This document shows, piece after piece, positions 1 to 9,734 of a stretch of DNA of 64,000 nucleotides (its first letter is position 1; each line of letters opens with the position of its first letter). The position numbers and the translations under genes were made by a program. The stretch is from Acheta domesticus (lineage: Eukaryota; Arthropoda; Insecta; Orthoptera; Gryllidae): positions 53,700,827-53,764,826 of the forward strand of contig JAHLJT010003656.1 in assembly GCA_031308135.1 (NCBI GenBank), given 5' to 3'. Under the pieces are notes generated by a model. That model saw only the letters and a program-made list of their open reading frames with translations. It made no database searches and had not been told where the DNA came from.

Positions 1-350
1 GTGTGCGGACGGCGGTGGCAGCGGCGGTGGCAGTGACAGCAGCAGTTACGGCGCCGAATGTTGCGGCGTGACGGGCGGGCGGACGGCGAGGGTGGCGAGG
101 GCGGCGAGGGCGGCGGCAGCAGCGGCAACGGCAGCGGCGGCGAAGGACTTGTTCTACCAGTTTGAACGCAATTACGAGTTTGAATGACGCGAATCCGACG
201 AAAATAGGGCAGCAAAAAGCTGCGGTGACGGCGGCAGCGACGGCGCAGGCGGCGAAGGCGGCGGTGGCGGCCGCGAGTCCGTGTCTTTAATCAGGCGGCG
301 CGCGCGCGCTTTTCCGAATTTGGGCGGCGGCGCGGGGCCTAATGGGCGAG
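1..350. other. GC-rich island with degenerate GGC/GGA repeats
   Basis: The window opens inside a GC- and CpG-rich island made largely of degenerate GGCGGC, GGCGAG and GGCAGC triplets and hexamers, fading into AT-rich DNA after about 450. Open frames exist on the minus strand (172-459, Pro/Ser/Ala-rich) but follow from the triplet composition. I see no start context, splice signal or recognisable protein. The left edge of the island lies outside the window. Confidence 0.6.
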
Positions 351-804
351 CGACCGGCTCCTCGGCGGACGGACAGGCAGGCAGGCACGGGAGCACGAAA
401 GGGACGTAAAAGAAGGAGGAGCAGGACAAGGAAGAAAGGGGCGGCGGGAGAAAAACCAAACAGAAAAAAAATATTGCACTTTTCGGAGAAGACCGTCAAA
501 ACATTAAATTGATCATATTAGAGGTAGTTACGGTGTTGTTATAATGTTTTGTTTCCCACTGAAGACCGTCATGAACGAGAATCCGTCGAATTATGATTAT
601 GGACGATCGTAATTACTTTTCACCTCCAGAAAATATTGACATTATACGGGTATATTGATTATTATCCCCTTGTCCAACTGAGCCACGTGGCTCCGTTGAT
701 TGCTTACTTGATTGAATTATGTTTCCGGACACGTCAACTGCTTTGGTCAGTAGTCTCGTAAGTGTAGTCCATATTAGGAAGGGGAGAAGAACACTACCAC
801 GAGA

Positions 805-1440
805 GATTCTGCTGTTCCTCTTTCGTTGGAGCGTGAGATCCAGCGCCGTTCTACACGTCGGATTGCAGGGTTTCCCTCCAGGTATCTTCCCTAGCTGGCT
901 TCCCGGTCGGGACAAGCTCTGAGCTCCCGAGAGTAGTGCACGCAAGTACAAGTGTATTTGTATACGTATGTAAGGAGAAAGAAGGGGAAAAGAATCAGGA
1001 AGGAAATATCGCGCACGGTCCGTGGACTGTTTGTTAGGTACTCCGATATTCACCTGATGGCCGTAGAAACCACGAAAACTAACGACTAGAATTGTCCTCC
1101 ATAGTGCGATTTTTATATCTTTGCCCCTCAAGCCCCTGTGGGCACGATGGAATATCAGACGGAATTTCATTACTTGTGCCATGCCGCTAGATGCAGCATG
1201 ATCGCGAACACTGCTTGATACGACCGTAATGATGCGATCTCTAGCGGCACGACAGAGAAAGACGCGAAATACCGTGACAAATTCCATCGTGAAGACGGAC
1301 CTTGAGGGATAAAAGTTACAAAAATCGCACTATAGACAAGGGTTGAATTCGACCTAGCTATTTAGCCAAAACCTAAAACCCACCTCCGTTTGCACTCGAA
1401 CCCTAAGCCCTCTGGGTGTTGAGCGCCAGCCACGCTGTTG
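805..1440 (-). mobile_element. Rep1 SINE copy E, interrupted by a nested MITE
   Basis: Read on the minus strand, the element starts with a tRNA-like head near 1440 (B-box-like GGGTTCGAGTG at about 1395). It passes the family motif GCTAGGTCGAATTC (about 1347-1360), is interrupted by a 227-bp palindromic MITE (1104-1330), then resumes with the body: ATCGGAGTACCTAACAAAC (about 1036-1054), a CT-rich tract and AGAGCTTGTCCCGACCGGG. The far 3' end is weakly matched down to about 805. The other five copies give the same order of motifs. A 224-aa minus-strand ORF at 613-1287 runs through this composite and is an accident of it. Confidence 0.7.
1104..1330. mobile_element. Palindromic MITE, copy 1 (227 bp)
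   Basis: The element begins GTGCGATTTTT and ends AAAAATCGCAC, a perfect 11-bp terminal inverted repeat, flanked by TA on both sides (1102-1103 and 1331-1332). The inverted similarity continues inward for about 110 bp per arm (CACGATGGAAT, TTTCG, TGCCGCTAGA and GATCGC recur in opposite orientation), so almost the whole element is one foldback palindrome. It has no coding capacity and is non-autonomous. The TA flanks suit a Tc1/mariner-type transposase, but the superfamily is inferred. A second copy of exactly the same length lies at 4919-5145. Confidence 0.85.
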
Positions 1441-1735
1441 AGTGCTGGGCATGTCGGCCGGTGCCTGGCTGGGTGGCGCGCGGGTCGGGGGGGGGGGGTC
1501 GGGGGAGACATACGGCGGCGAGGAGCGCGCGCGACAGACGCGTAAATAGCCGGCGCGGCGGGGGGCGGGGCGGGGCGGGGGCGGAGGAAAAAAGCCGCCG
1601 AAGGGCCTTCGCGGCCGCATTCGGTGACGTGCGCGTTGATAGCCCCGCGGCGCAAAAACGGAGCCCGCGCGCCGGGGCGAGCGCCTTCCGAGCAAAGGAA
1701 TTCCTGGAATTGGGGGTTCCTCGGAAATTTAATGC
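1380..1735. other. GC-rich island
   Basis: A CpG-rich island with homopolymer G runs near 1489-1500 and 1560-1585, overlapping the tRNA-like head of Rep1 copy E at its left end. Frames on both strands stay open (1362-1781 minus, 1416-1748 plus) as Arg/Pro/Ala-rich low-complexity peptides. I found no tandem unit, protein family or convincing promoter. Confidence 0.6.
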
Positions 1736-1849
1736 TCCGCTGGATTAATGACAACACTAACTGCTCATTGAGACATTGCAATTGCAGAAGGAATGTCTTC
1801 GCATCTCAGAAGTTACAAAAATTCAATTCATTAAGTTATTTCTGATTGG

Positions 1850-3300
1850 GTGAAAAACGAAGATTGAATTTGTCTTGAGAAATGATAAATCGATACCAAA
1901 AGTAAAATATTAACTCATGTTCTTCTATTAGTTAAAGCTTTATTCATTCATTTCAAATAATATTTTGTATTCAATGACTGCCTTACAAAAAAAATATCCA
2001 GAAATATCTTACATTCGTTACATTTAAATTCACGTCTCCATTATTTATGCGGTTAATAAGAAAAGAATAACAGTGTCAAAAGAATATAAAATATCCACAT
2101 GGTCAATGACAGGGATATTCAGTAAGAATTCTATTTGCTAGAGTTATCTATAGGTGTATGGTTCACCGAGATCTTTGGTTGATGAGAAGTGTAGTATTTG
2201 TGTTTTTTACAGCATCCGCAGGGAATACCTCGTGACTGCTTTTCTTATCAGAGACAGAACCAGGGCAAGAGTTTTTGTTGCTTTGTCATTCCACGTTCTG
2301 ATCACGTGATTCGGATGGCTATACTCTAATTGGTCTTTATCAGATACTGGAAAACAAAAAAGTCCATAGAAAGTACACGAGAGTATTTATGGAACGATAT
2401 TTTTACTAAACTTTCCGGCATATAATATCTTATTAATTAGGTAAAATGTTTACGAGTCGCCATCTTTCAATTTTTGAATGTTATACATAGTATGTTCGTT
2501 TCCAGAGAATGTTATTTCAGTTTCAATAATAAACCAATAATTATACTTGAGAAACGTCCACACGAGAAACGTCTCGATAAATGTAATTTCATAAGCATTA
2601 CTTAAAATATTGCTTACATATTTTCAATAATTTTCGATGAATTTATGTCGTCTGTTTGGAGATATCAAATGTGCTATGTCATCGTAAATGAAGGAAATGG
2701 TTCCGAATATCAATAATTAGATCTTCAGACGTGTAGATTTCTATCGACCTGCGAACAAATATTCAAGATAATGATAGGTTTGATTTCTTAATTATGTTTC
2801 ACTGCTTCTCATCCCTGATATTATTACTTCTATATCACGCTCTTAGGTAGGTGCTTTATTTTGTTTCGTTTTTTAGACATGGAGTTTGCTTGGTTGAGAT
2901 TGGACTATGATTTCAAGGAGTATACTAAAAGGAATATCAATGCAAAACGTACCACTTAAGTAAGCAATTATGAAACGATTCACATATAAACTATCATTCA
3001 AATTGTCAAAAGTAAATTAAAAGGTATGAAGATTGATTAAGGAAATAATTAAATGATTTCCAACAAAAATACAAAACAAAAATTATCATGCAAATTTAAC
3101 AAATAATTTAAAAAAATGAAATGTTAAATTTCCATAAATACTATTTATCCATTTTAAAACGCACAGCAAGATAAAAAATTAGAAAATTAGTTTATTGGCG
3201 GACAGATGTTTGGACGAAATGTATTTTAACCCCTTTTTCTTCAAAGTAAATAAAATGGAAGAAGAACTGATAAAATAGAGAGATCGAATAACCCAGATTG
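1850..3300. other. AT-rich DNA without recognisable feature
   Basis: About 1.4 kb of AT-rich DNA rich in A and T homopolymers with frequent stops in all frames. I found no ORF of note, repeat copy, hairpin or RNA-like fold. It looks like unique or strongly decayed intergenic or intronic sequence. Confidence 0.5.
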
Positions 3301-4570
3301 GTAGAAATTGCAGCCCCCTGAAACGCAAGCGCGCAATTTTACCCTAGAGAGCCAGCGTATCGCAGACGATCCCCCGTGTTGATGCGAGCGCTGTGTGGCA
3401 CGGGCCCCAAGGCGCTCTCATCCATATGCATCATATCCCACGTGCACTCGTTCTGAACACCTCGGCCGAATATTGTATGCATATGGATCCTCAGCACAGT
3501 AAGTGCCTCGTCTTGGTGAAAGACCTCTTTCAAACAGGGCCCATGCTCTCTACTTTGCTTCTTTTGAACGTCTTCTGGACGGTAATGCGATGTCTCAAGA
3601 TAACGTTTATCCAAGTATAAATAGAAGAAAATGAACGCTTGTTGTGGTGAAATAGTCTGCTTGTCGCATCTGCTTCTGTTGATCAATGAGGATGATTCTA
3701 ATACAAATAATATTGTGAAAATCAATGTCTGACTCGTGAAGCATTAACAATCTTCTTCACTTCCAAAGATTTTGGTCAATTTGTAACAACGAAATAATTT
3801 AATGAGTTAAGACCAAATGTCAAAAAATTATCACCGACCTATCGTTCATTCGAGGGAACCTTATTAATGCGTATGCCCCTGACAGACTATTGAGTTTTTT
3901 TCGGACACCAAGTAGTGGTCGCTTCGACCACCATGTGTTCTTTTTCAAGACTGGAGTGCGAAGAACAGAATGTAATAATAGAAAAGTTGGTATACATACA
4001 TTTCAATGCAGTGTCATCTATCAATCGACATCACTCGCAGTGGAAAACTTAACTATAATTCAAATACGGTGAAAATGCAAATGAAATAGTAAATGTTAAA
4101 GAAATTAGCAAATGAATATCGTTTATGAACATAGTATTCCTTTTCGAAGAGAGAATTCATCCCACTTACATCATTAAATGTGTCGACTGTTTTTTGGGGG
4201 GAGATGAGGGTGGGAGGGGGGAGCACTCATATAACTTTTTGTGCTTTTTGAAGGTACAGAGGTGCAAAACATCATTCGATTCATCTCGACAAGAATCAAT
4301 GAGCACAATTTTTAATGTGTACTTGAACGTGTACTATTTTTTGGTGAGAGAGAGTTCAAGACATCTTCAAAGTTAAAACATTTCTGACACGAATCGTTTT
4401 GAGTTCATTCATGAGATTGATGATAATTAAACTTGAGCGTATAACGAAAAAAGAATTTAAAAGGAAAGTATTTCTATCTTTAATTTTTAATTTAACTTAC
4501 CAAAGCAATGACGGGAAAGTCAGACAACTATTTTATGAGTAAAATGTATTGTTACTGAAATTTGCACAGC
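3300..4570. other. Mixed-composition DNA, no defensible gene
   Basis: The segment at 3310-3620 is closer to 50 percent GC and carries a 128-aa minus-strand frame (3339-3725) with no recognisable motif. The rest is AT-rich. The open frames are not supported by splice signals or by familiar protein sequence, so I do not call a gene. Confidence 0.4.
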
Positions 4571-4578
4571 ACAAATAA

Positions 4579-4873
4579 TACAGGCACACAAAAACAGTTG
4601 TCAAATCCAAGGACTTGACACTTGTTTTTCTAGGTAGGTCGAGGCGCTAAATCTGAATCTCAACCAGAATTGCGCCACCACCCTCTAGGTTCTTTGTTTT
4701 TAATCATGAGAAACAACGCGACATTGTTGATTGTAAATTTCACGGTGGTTTAACGCGATTAAAAAAATGGAAGGTGGTGGCGCCATTCTTGCTTGAGATT
4801 CGTATTCAGCGCATCCATAGAGAAACATGTGTCAAATTTTGGGTCTGACAACTTATTTTTGTGCTCGTGTAAT
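4579..4873. mobile_element. Foldback/MITE-like element with about 100-bp arms
   Basis: The left arm (4579-4682) and right arm (about 4773-4873) are imperfect inverted copies. Shared blocks in order are GCACAAAAA (approximately), AGTTGTCA, TTGACAC, TGTTT, GAATCTCAA and GCGCCACCACC (left 4672-4682, reversed at 4773-4783). A spacer of about 90 bp separates the arms. It does not resemble the 227-bp MITE that starts 46 bp downstream. It contains no ORF and is presumably a non-autonomous DNA transposon. Target-site duplications are not clear. Confidence 0.72.
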
Positions 4874-4918
4874 TATGTTAAACAAAAATACCCTTCGGAA
4901 GCATCACGCTAAGCTATG

Positions 4919-5145
4919 GTGCGATTTTCTAACTTTGACTCACAAGCCCCTACGGTCACGATGGACTATCACACGGCAGTTCGCGTCTTTCTCGGTCAGG
5001 TTGCTAGAAGTCGCATGATCACAATCACTGCCTGATATGGTCGCGATCATGCGATATCTAGCGGCACGACTGAGAAGACACGAAATACTGTGACATATTC
5101 CATCGTGAAAACGGGCCTTCAGAGGCACAGTTAGAAAAATCGCAG
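4919..5145. mobile_element. Palindromic MITE, copy 2 (227 bp)
   Basis: This is the second member of the family seen at 1104-1330, with identical length. The left end is GTGCGATTTTCTAACTTTG; the right end reversed is CTGCGATTTTTCTAACTGTG. Internal blocks CACGATGGA, TTCGCGTCTTTCTC, GATCATGCGAT, CTAGCGGCACGAC and CATCGTGAA are shared with copy 1. The right flank is TA and the left flank TG, so one duplication base has probably mutated. Copy 2 has diverged more at its very ends, so it is probably not younger than copy 1. Confidence 0.82.
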
Positions 5146-5159
5146 TATTCAAGAGCTGT

Positions 5160-5455
5160 ACTCCCCGGCGAAGAAGTCCGGCGTTGGGCTCTGAGCGCAG
5201 CGCCACGTGCGGCGGCGGCGCGTGCAGGGAGAGGGGAGGAGGGGGAGTGGGTGGGGTGGGTGGCGCCGCGTCGTCCGCGCGTCAGGGGGCGCCGCAGGGG
5301 GCGGCGGGCGCCCCGCGGGGAGCGCGCGCCGTAAAAATAAAGCAGCGCGCGGCGCGGCGCGGAGCGGCGCCCGCCGGCTGACCGCCCGCCCACGCCCACG
5401 CCCGCGCCCACGCCCGCGCTCGCGCCCCGTCAATCCACGCGCGCTAGCGAGCAGA
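5160..5455. other. GC-rich CpG island
   Basis: A strongly CpG-rich block with G runs and palindromic GCGCGC tracts, starting just after MITE copy 2 and running into the proline-coding-like minisatellite. It contains one short AT core (GTAAAAATAAAG, 5330-5341) in otherwise almost pure G+C. No recognisable coding sequence was found. Confidence 0.6.
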
Positions 5456-5935
5456 CCGCCCTCGGCCGTCGCCTTGGCCTCGTCTCCGCCTCCGCCACAA
5501 CCTCCGTCTCCACTTCCGCCACCGCCACCACCTCCGTCTCCGCCTCCGCCACCGCCTCCGCCACCGCCACCGCCACCACCTCCGTCTCCGCCTCCGCCAC
5601 CGCCACCGCCTCCGCCACCGCCTCCGCCACCACCTCCGTCTCCGCTTCCGCCACCGCCACCGCCACCACCTCCGTCTCCGTCTCCGCCACCGCCTCCGCC
5701 TCCGCCACCATCTCCGTCTCCGCTTCCGCCACCGCCCCCACCTCCGTCTCCGCCTCCACCACCGCCTCCGCCACCACCTCCGCCACAACCTCCGTCTCCG
5801 CTTCCGCCACCGCCACCACCTCCGTCTCCGCCTCCGCCACCGCCTCCGCCACCACCTTCGTCTCTCCCTCCGCCACCGCCTCCGCCTCCATCACCTCCGT
5901 CTCCACTTCCGCCACCGCCACCGCCTCGCCCTCGA
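5456..5935. repeat. Hexamer-based CCGCCT/CCGCCA minisatellite
   Basis: About 480 bp of CCGCCT, CCGCCA, CCGTCT and CCGCTT hexamers. The marker CCTCCGTCTC recurs at 5501, 5531, 5579, 5633, 5669, 5741, 5789 and 5819, with variants at 5711, 5855 and 5894. Nearly all intervals are multiples of 6 and all are multiples of 3. This keeps long frames open: a Pro/Ser run on plus (5207-6064), and Gly-rich and Val/Ala/Glu-rich runs on minus. The plus frame ends inside Rep1 copy A, which argues against a real proline-rich gene. Confidence 0.8.
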
Positions 5936-5954
5936 CAGCGATCCGCCCCGCGAG

Positions 5955-6366
5955 GACCCAGAATTCCAGTCCCGCCGCGACGGTGGCGCATTTTCTACAC
6001 CAGCTACGTAGCTATGTCGAACTTATGGAGGGGAATTGAAGAGGTCGACTGCTCTGATCAATAGTTTTCCGTGCTTCCTATTAATACTAGGCGAATGCCG
6101 AGCAGTACCCTAACAAATAGGCCACGGACCGCACGCGGTATTTTCTTCCTCTTCCTAGTCCATCTCCCCCCCCCCCCCCACACACACACACACTTATATG
6201 CACCAGACTTTCACACATTTCGGGAGGGTAGTCGGGAGCTTGAAGCTAGTCCCTGAAGGGGCAGTGTCCCACTGAGAGAGATTCCTGGAAGGAACATCTC
6301 ACTCAAGCCAGTGTGTAAGTCTGCGCCGGATATCACCACCGCGGGGGAGGACCATCGCTACTTCCC
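5955..6366 (+). mobile_element. Rep1 SINE copy A
   Basis: The head matches the other copies from about 5964 (CCGCGACGGTGGCG, then CATTTTCTACACCAGCTA, then TATGTCGAACTT). The body has AGGCGAATGCCGAGCAGTAC (6089-6108), CCTAACAAATAGGCCACGG, the CT-rich TTTTCTTCCTCTTCC, a CA-rich microsatellite (6168-6194), GGGAGCTTGAAGCT and TGCGCCGGATATCACCA. It abuts the proline-type minisatellite directly. The family assignment is firm; exact ends are uncertain. Confidence 0.72.
6168..6194. repeat. C-run plus (CA)n microsatellite
   Basis: About 14 consecutive C residues followed by a (CA)n run, inside the variable CT/CA-rich middle of Rep1 copy A. Other Rep1 copies have only short CACACA stretches here, so this is an expansion within this copy. 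Confidence 0.9.
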
Positions 6367-6401
6367 ATAACATATTCCATACAGGTACTGTAACGAGACT
6401 G

Positions 6402-6640
6402 ATGACGTGCCCGGAAAATCAATCAATCAGTCGTTCCCCTCGTCTCCTTCGCCTTTTTCTCAACCTCCTTCGCCATCTTTGCCCCTGCCTCGATGGCGCT
6501 GTCGTCCCTGCCTTGCCCCCTCCAGCAGAAGGACCTGGCATCGCCGTCGCTTGCGCCCTCGCTGCCGCCCGCGCTCTCTCACGTAGCCACCCACGCACAG
6601 TAGCGGTAGAGACGACTCGCTCCAGGCGGCACTTATAGGG
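6402..6640. other. Pyrimidine-rich, moderately GC-rich block
   Basis: A CT-rich segment with degenerate CTCCTTCGCC-type repeats on plus. It carries short open frames on both strands (6402-6638 plus, 6460-6651 minus) of low complexity. No protein family, splice structure or element boundary was recognised. Confidence 0.45.
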
Positions 6641-6778
6641 GGCGGTAACATTTCACAATAAATAATAATATCTTATACAAATTTGAACCATTTAATATAT
6701 TTTTCTCGCACCTATGATTCGGGTCAATTGAAATGAGCAGGAAATATTTCATTATTTATTCCGTGACGACTTCAATTA

Positions 6779-6781
<3 letters not shown>

Positions 6782-6836
<55 letters not shown>
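6782..6836. repeat. (TA)n microsatellite
   Basis: An uninterrupted TATATA tract of about 27 dinucleotides. It explains the Tyr-Ile run in a short plus-strand frame and is not coding. Likely polymorphic in length. Confidence 0.97.
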
Positions 6837-6840
<4 letters not shown>

Positions 6841-6861
6841 GTCTCCTTTCCTGTCACCTTG

Positions 6862-6891
6862 TTGGAAACCATTCCCTCGGGGAATATGTTC
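6862..6891. repeat. Small imperfect hairpin
   Basis: GGAAACCATTCCC followed closely by GGGGAATATGTTCC gives a stem of about 11 pairs with a minimal loop. It sits 55 bp upstream of the larger hairpin at 6946-7020. Function unknown. Confidence 0.5.
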
Positions 6892-6945
6892 CGCAGTCGT
6901 ATAAAATCCAAATTGTGACCATGTTACCGGGTGACAATGCGTTTG

Positions 6946-7020
6946 AATTATTAAACTTGTTCAAAGAGTGCCCCAAAAGAAGTCCCGGTCGGGCCAATTC
7001 TTTGAACAAATTTAATAATT
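6946..7020. repeat. 22-bp inverted repeat with GC-rich loop
   Basis: The left arm (6946-6967, beginning AATTATTAAAC and ending TTCAAAGA) and right arm (6999-7020) are inverse copies with 21 of 22 positions matching. The 31-nt loop is unusually GC-rich for the surroundings and holds its own short inverted core CCCGGTCGGG. It could be a tiny foldback transposon, a stem-loop RNA or an inverted duplication; nothing in the flanks decides this. Confidence 0.8.
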
Positions 7021-7189
7021 AATGTATAATGTTTATTATGTTATAAAAAGTGATTATTATATTGTAAAACATATATACATTACTTTTTTATTTGTACCCT
7101 GTAAAATACATAGTAATGATTATTGTCGTTGCCGAAACGTTCTTTAAAATGACCGTATATTTTAGTCATATAAACTGAAATACCTAGTA

Positions 7190-7490
7190 TATAAGGGGGC
7201 GGCGAAATTTTCCTCCGCCCCGGGTGGCCGACACCCACGCGACGCCTCTGCCCGCGCATGCATCTCCGACGCTTTGACTTCGACGTCGCGTCACTCTCGG
7301 CATTCTTTGTGCTCTCTCGTGCCGCCGCCATTACTCCTGACGACGCAGCGTCCTTCAGACCTCGCACGCCAACTGGAGCGGCCGACGGGCTGCTCGCGAC
7401 CTTTCGGAGCCGCTCCATGTGGACTTCGTGGTGAACAACACAGGTTCGCGTCAGTTTTCGCAGGGTTCCAATTTCCTCTCCCCATCCTCT
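7190..7490. other. GC-rich island
   Basis: A sharply bounded CpG-rich segment inside AT-rich DNA, containing GCGCATGCATC (7254-7264) and several CGACG motifs. Frames remain open on both strands (7274-7648 plus, 7080-7493 minus) without recognisable domains. It could be a CpG-island promoter or first exon, but I see no initiator or donor site that makes this more than a guess. Confidence 0.5.
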
Positions 7491-7499
7491 CATGCGATC

Positions 7500-9340
7500 A
7501 TAGCTTCATCTCTATCTATACCACATTGACGTCATCATACGTATCTATTAACTTATTCACTCATCCCACGAACCGTCACAGTGTCAGGCACTATGATTGT
7601 AATAATAAAACTTCTTTCAGCCTACTTCTTTACTCTACAGACTTTTGAGATGGTCTCTTCATCAGTGCTCAGGACGGTACTGTTCCAAAGCTTACTGCAT
7701 TTACATGTGCTTTCTTAGTACGTTTCCAATTATGCGTAATAGTCATTCAATTAGTACCTTTGGATTTAAATAGATCAGTAGCTTTCATTAAAAATCATAA
7801 TTGCAGAGATTGGCGGTTCAATTGCTTGTTATAACGCAAGATTCTAACGGGGGCTGCGAAGTAACTGTCACATCTGGCTTCATACATGGAATTGGTTGAA
7901 TTAGCTTCGAAATATAATATGCACGAAATATTCGCGGCGTATCATCTCACTAGAATTCATATTCGCTCTGTCATTATCTTTTCGTAGAAGCGTATTTACA
8001 TATTTATAATTATGTTTTGGGCTAATAATTTTTGAAATTAGTTCATATACATGAGAAGGAAATGCATCTCTACATGTTTTCTGTATAAGTTAATCTTACA
8101 CTTATGTTTCTATTTTGTTTCAGGTAAGTGAGCAGAGGGAGCTGAAATGTGAAGTAATGTTTTGAGTTGCATTGTTTACTCGCTTGCCAATCATCGAAGG
8201 TGATGTACAGATATTTTCTTCAATTATTTCCCAGACTTATAAAACATGTTGCCTGTTGGTGATTCTGTGAAGAGACTAAACTAAATTCACTGTAAGAAAT
8301 TATTTACAATTGATAAATTGCTGTCAAATGCTCTTATGTTATTTAATAATTCAATCAAAATTTAAACTTATTTAAATATTAACGTGAAATATACAAACAG
8401 GACATTTTTATACTCCATTAAAATATAATGCATGCAGTCAATTTCCCTAACCAAACTCATGAACAAGAAATACAGATCTTAGATCCGATCAAGTAGGATA
8501 TTTAAGAAAAAACTAAGTATCTTTTGTAAGCTCGGCTACGTAATGTAAGCGGAAACAGCTTTCATAGCCACTTTGAGTGGATACAAGTAGAGATAGACGC
8601 TCCAACCTACCAGGCACAAGGCCTTGCCCTGCTAATTATTAAAAGGGTCAATCGATCATTGTTATCCGCCAGCTCGCTGAGCCCCCATCAATATCTGTCC
8701 ACTGCTACCGCTGGTCCACCGTCTAAACTGAGTTTCTGATCGGAGTGGAGGACAACGCGCATCTGGAAGACGTGTTTCTCCACGCAGGTGGTCGCAGTCG
8801 ACAAATGAATCTGTAAACATGAGACCGACTTGTCATCGACTTGTTATTTTCCTAAGCTACATCTATTTCTGAAATGAAGCAACGCTTTCTTTATTCATTT
8901 GGAAGATATGCTATTATTGGTCACCCATCATGTTTAAATTAGGATTATTTTATCACAATAAATTGTCATTTCTATATTTAAAACATTAATGAATTTTGCT
9001 ACGGAAACGAAAACACTGTCCAACATCTATGAAGAGAAATTTATATAATTTGATTTAAAAATTGAAGCGAAATGCTTTGATTGATATTAATTATTTTCAG
9101 CATAAAAAATATGTCGATATCATTTTTTTCTGTTAATTAATTTTGTTCTGTTAATTAATCTGTACTATTATGTTTCACTAGAAAGAACGTGAATGTAAGT
9201 AAGGCTAAGGTAAAATGTAAAATGGACGCTAACATATTCGAGTACTTCTACTGTCCTTCCGATTTAACTGATATAAGTATAGCACATGAACTTTGAACTA
9301 TTCAAAGAAGAGGAAATAAACATGTCCCGTTAGAGACTGC
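7500..9340. other. AT-rich DNA with one mid-GC block
   Basis: Mostly AT-rich sequence without ORFs. The stretch at 8560-8800 is closer to balanced composition, as if derived from a different source, but I recognise no element in it. At 9128-9162 an 18-bp unit beginning TTCTGTTAATTAAT is present twice in tandem. Confidence 0.45.
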
Positions 9341-9730
9341 CCTTTTGCCCGCCACAGGTTCCACGTGCACAGCCCGGGAGTGGAAATCGATAGCCGAATG
9401 CAGAAAACGACTTGACCTATGCATCAGGGATCTCCCGCGTGGTACTAAATGAAAACGTGTTCCTGGAAATACCTTTGCAAGTGAATGGAGAGCAGTGAAG
9501 CTTCGAGGTCCGTAAGGGAGCGAACCAATGACGGAGCCTCACCCGATCTTCCGCGAGGGAATACCGCACAGCACGCGATCTCGATGCCGCTCCTGATAAG
9601 TCTGCGCCGATATCTTATCCTCATGGCTTCTTTACGTGACTTCACAACTCTCACTGGCGCATCAACCCAGAAAGGTACAAGAGCATGGTCGTAGATATGC
9701 CTCGCATCTGCTACTATTAATACTCGTTCC
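9340..9730. other. Mid-GC block with short open frames on both strands
   Basis: Composition near 50 percent GC within AT-rich flanks. It holds a 95-aa minus frame (9445-9732) and a 69-aa plus frame (9485-9694). Neither contains a motif I know. The block could be an exon, a decayed repeat or a regulatory island; no splice consensus favours a gene. Confidence 0.35.
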
Positions 9731-9734
9731 AAAA

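Noticed and set aside
613..1287. 224-codon ORF on minus
   Set aside because: It runs through Rep1 copy E and the nested MITE, two non-coding repeats, so it is a composite accident.
5207..6064. 285-codon proline-rich ORF on plus (and the 280-codon glycine-rich ORF on minus)
   Set aside because: All six frames are open because the hexamer repeat lacks stop triplets; the plus frame ends within a SINE copy. No signal peptide, splice site or known proline-rich protein pattern supports it.
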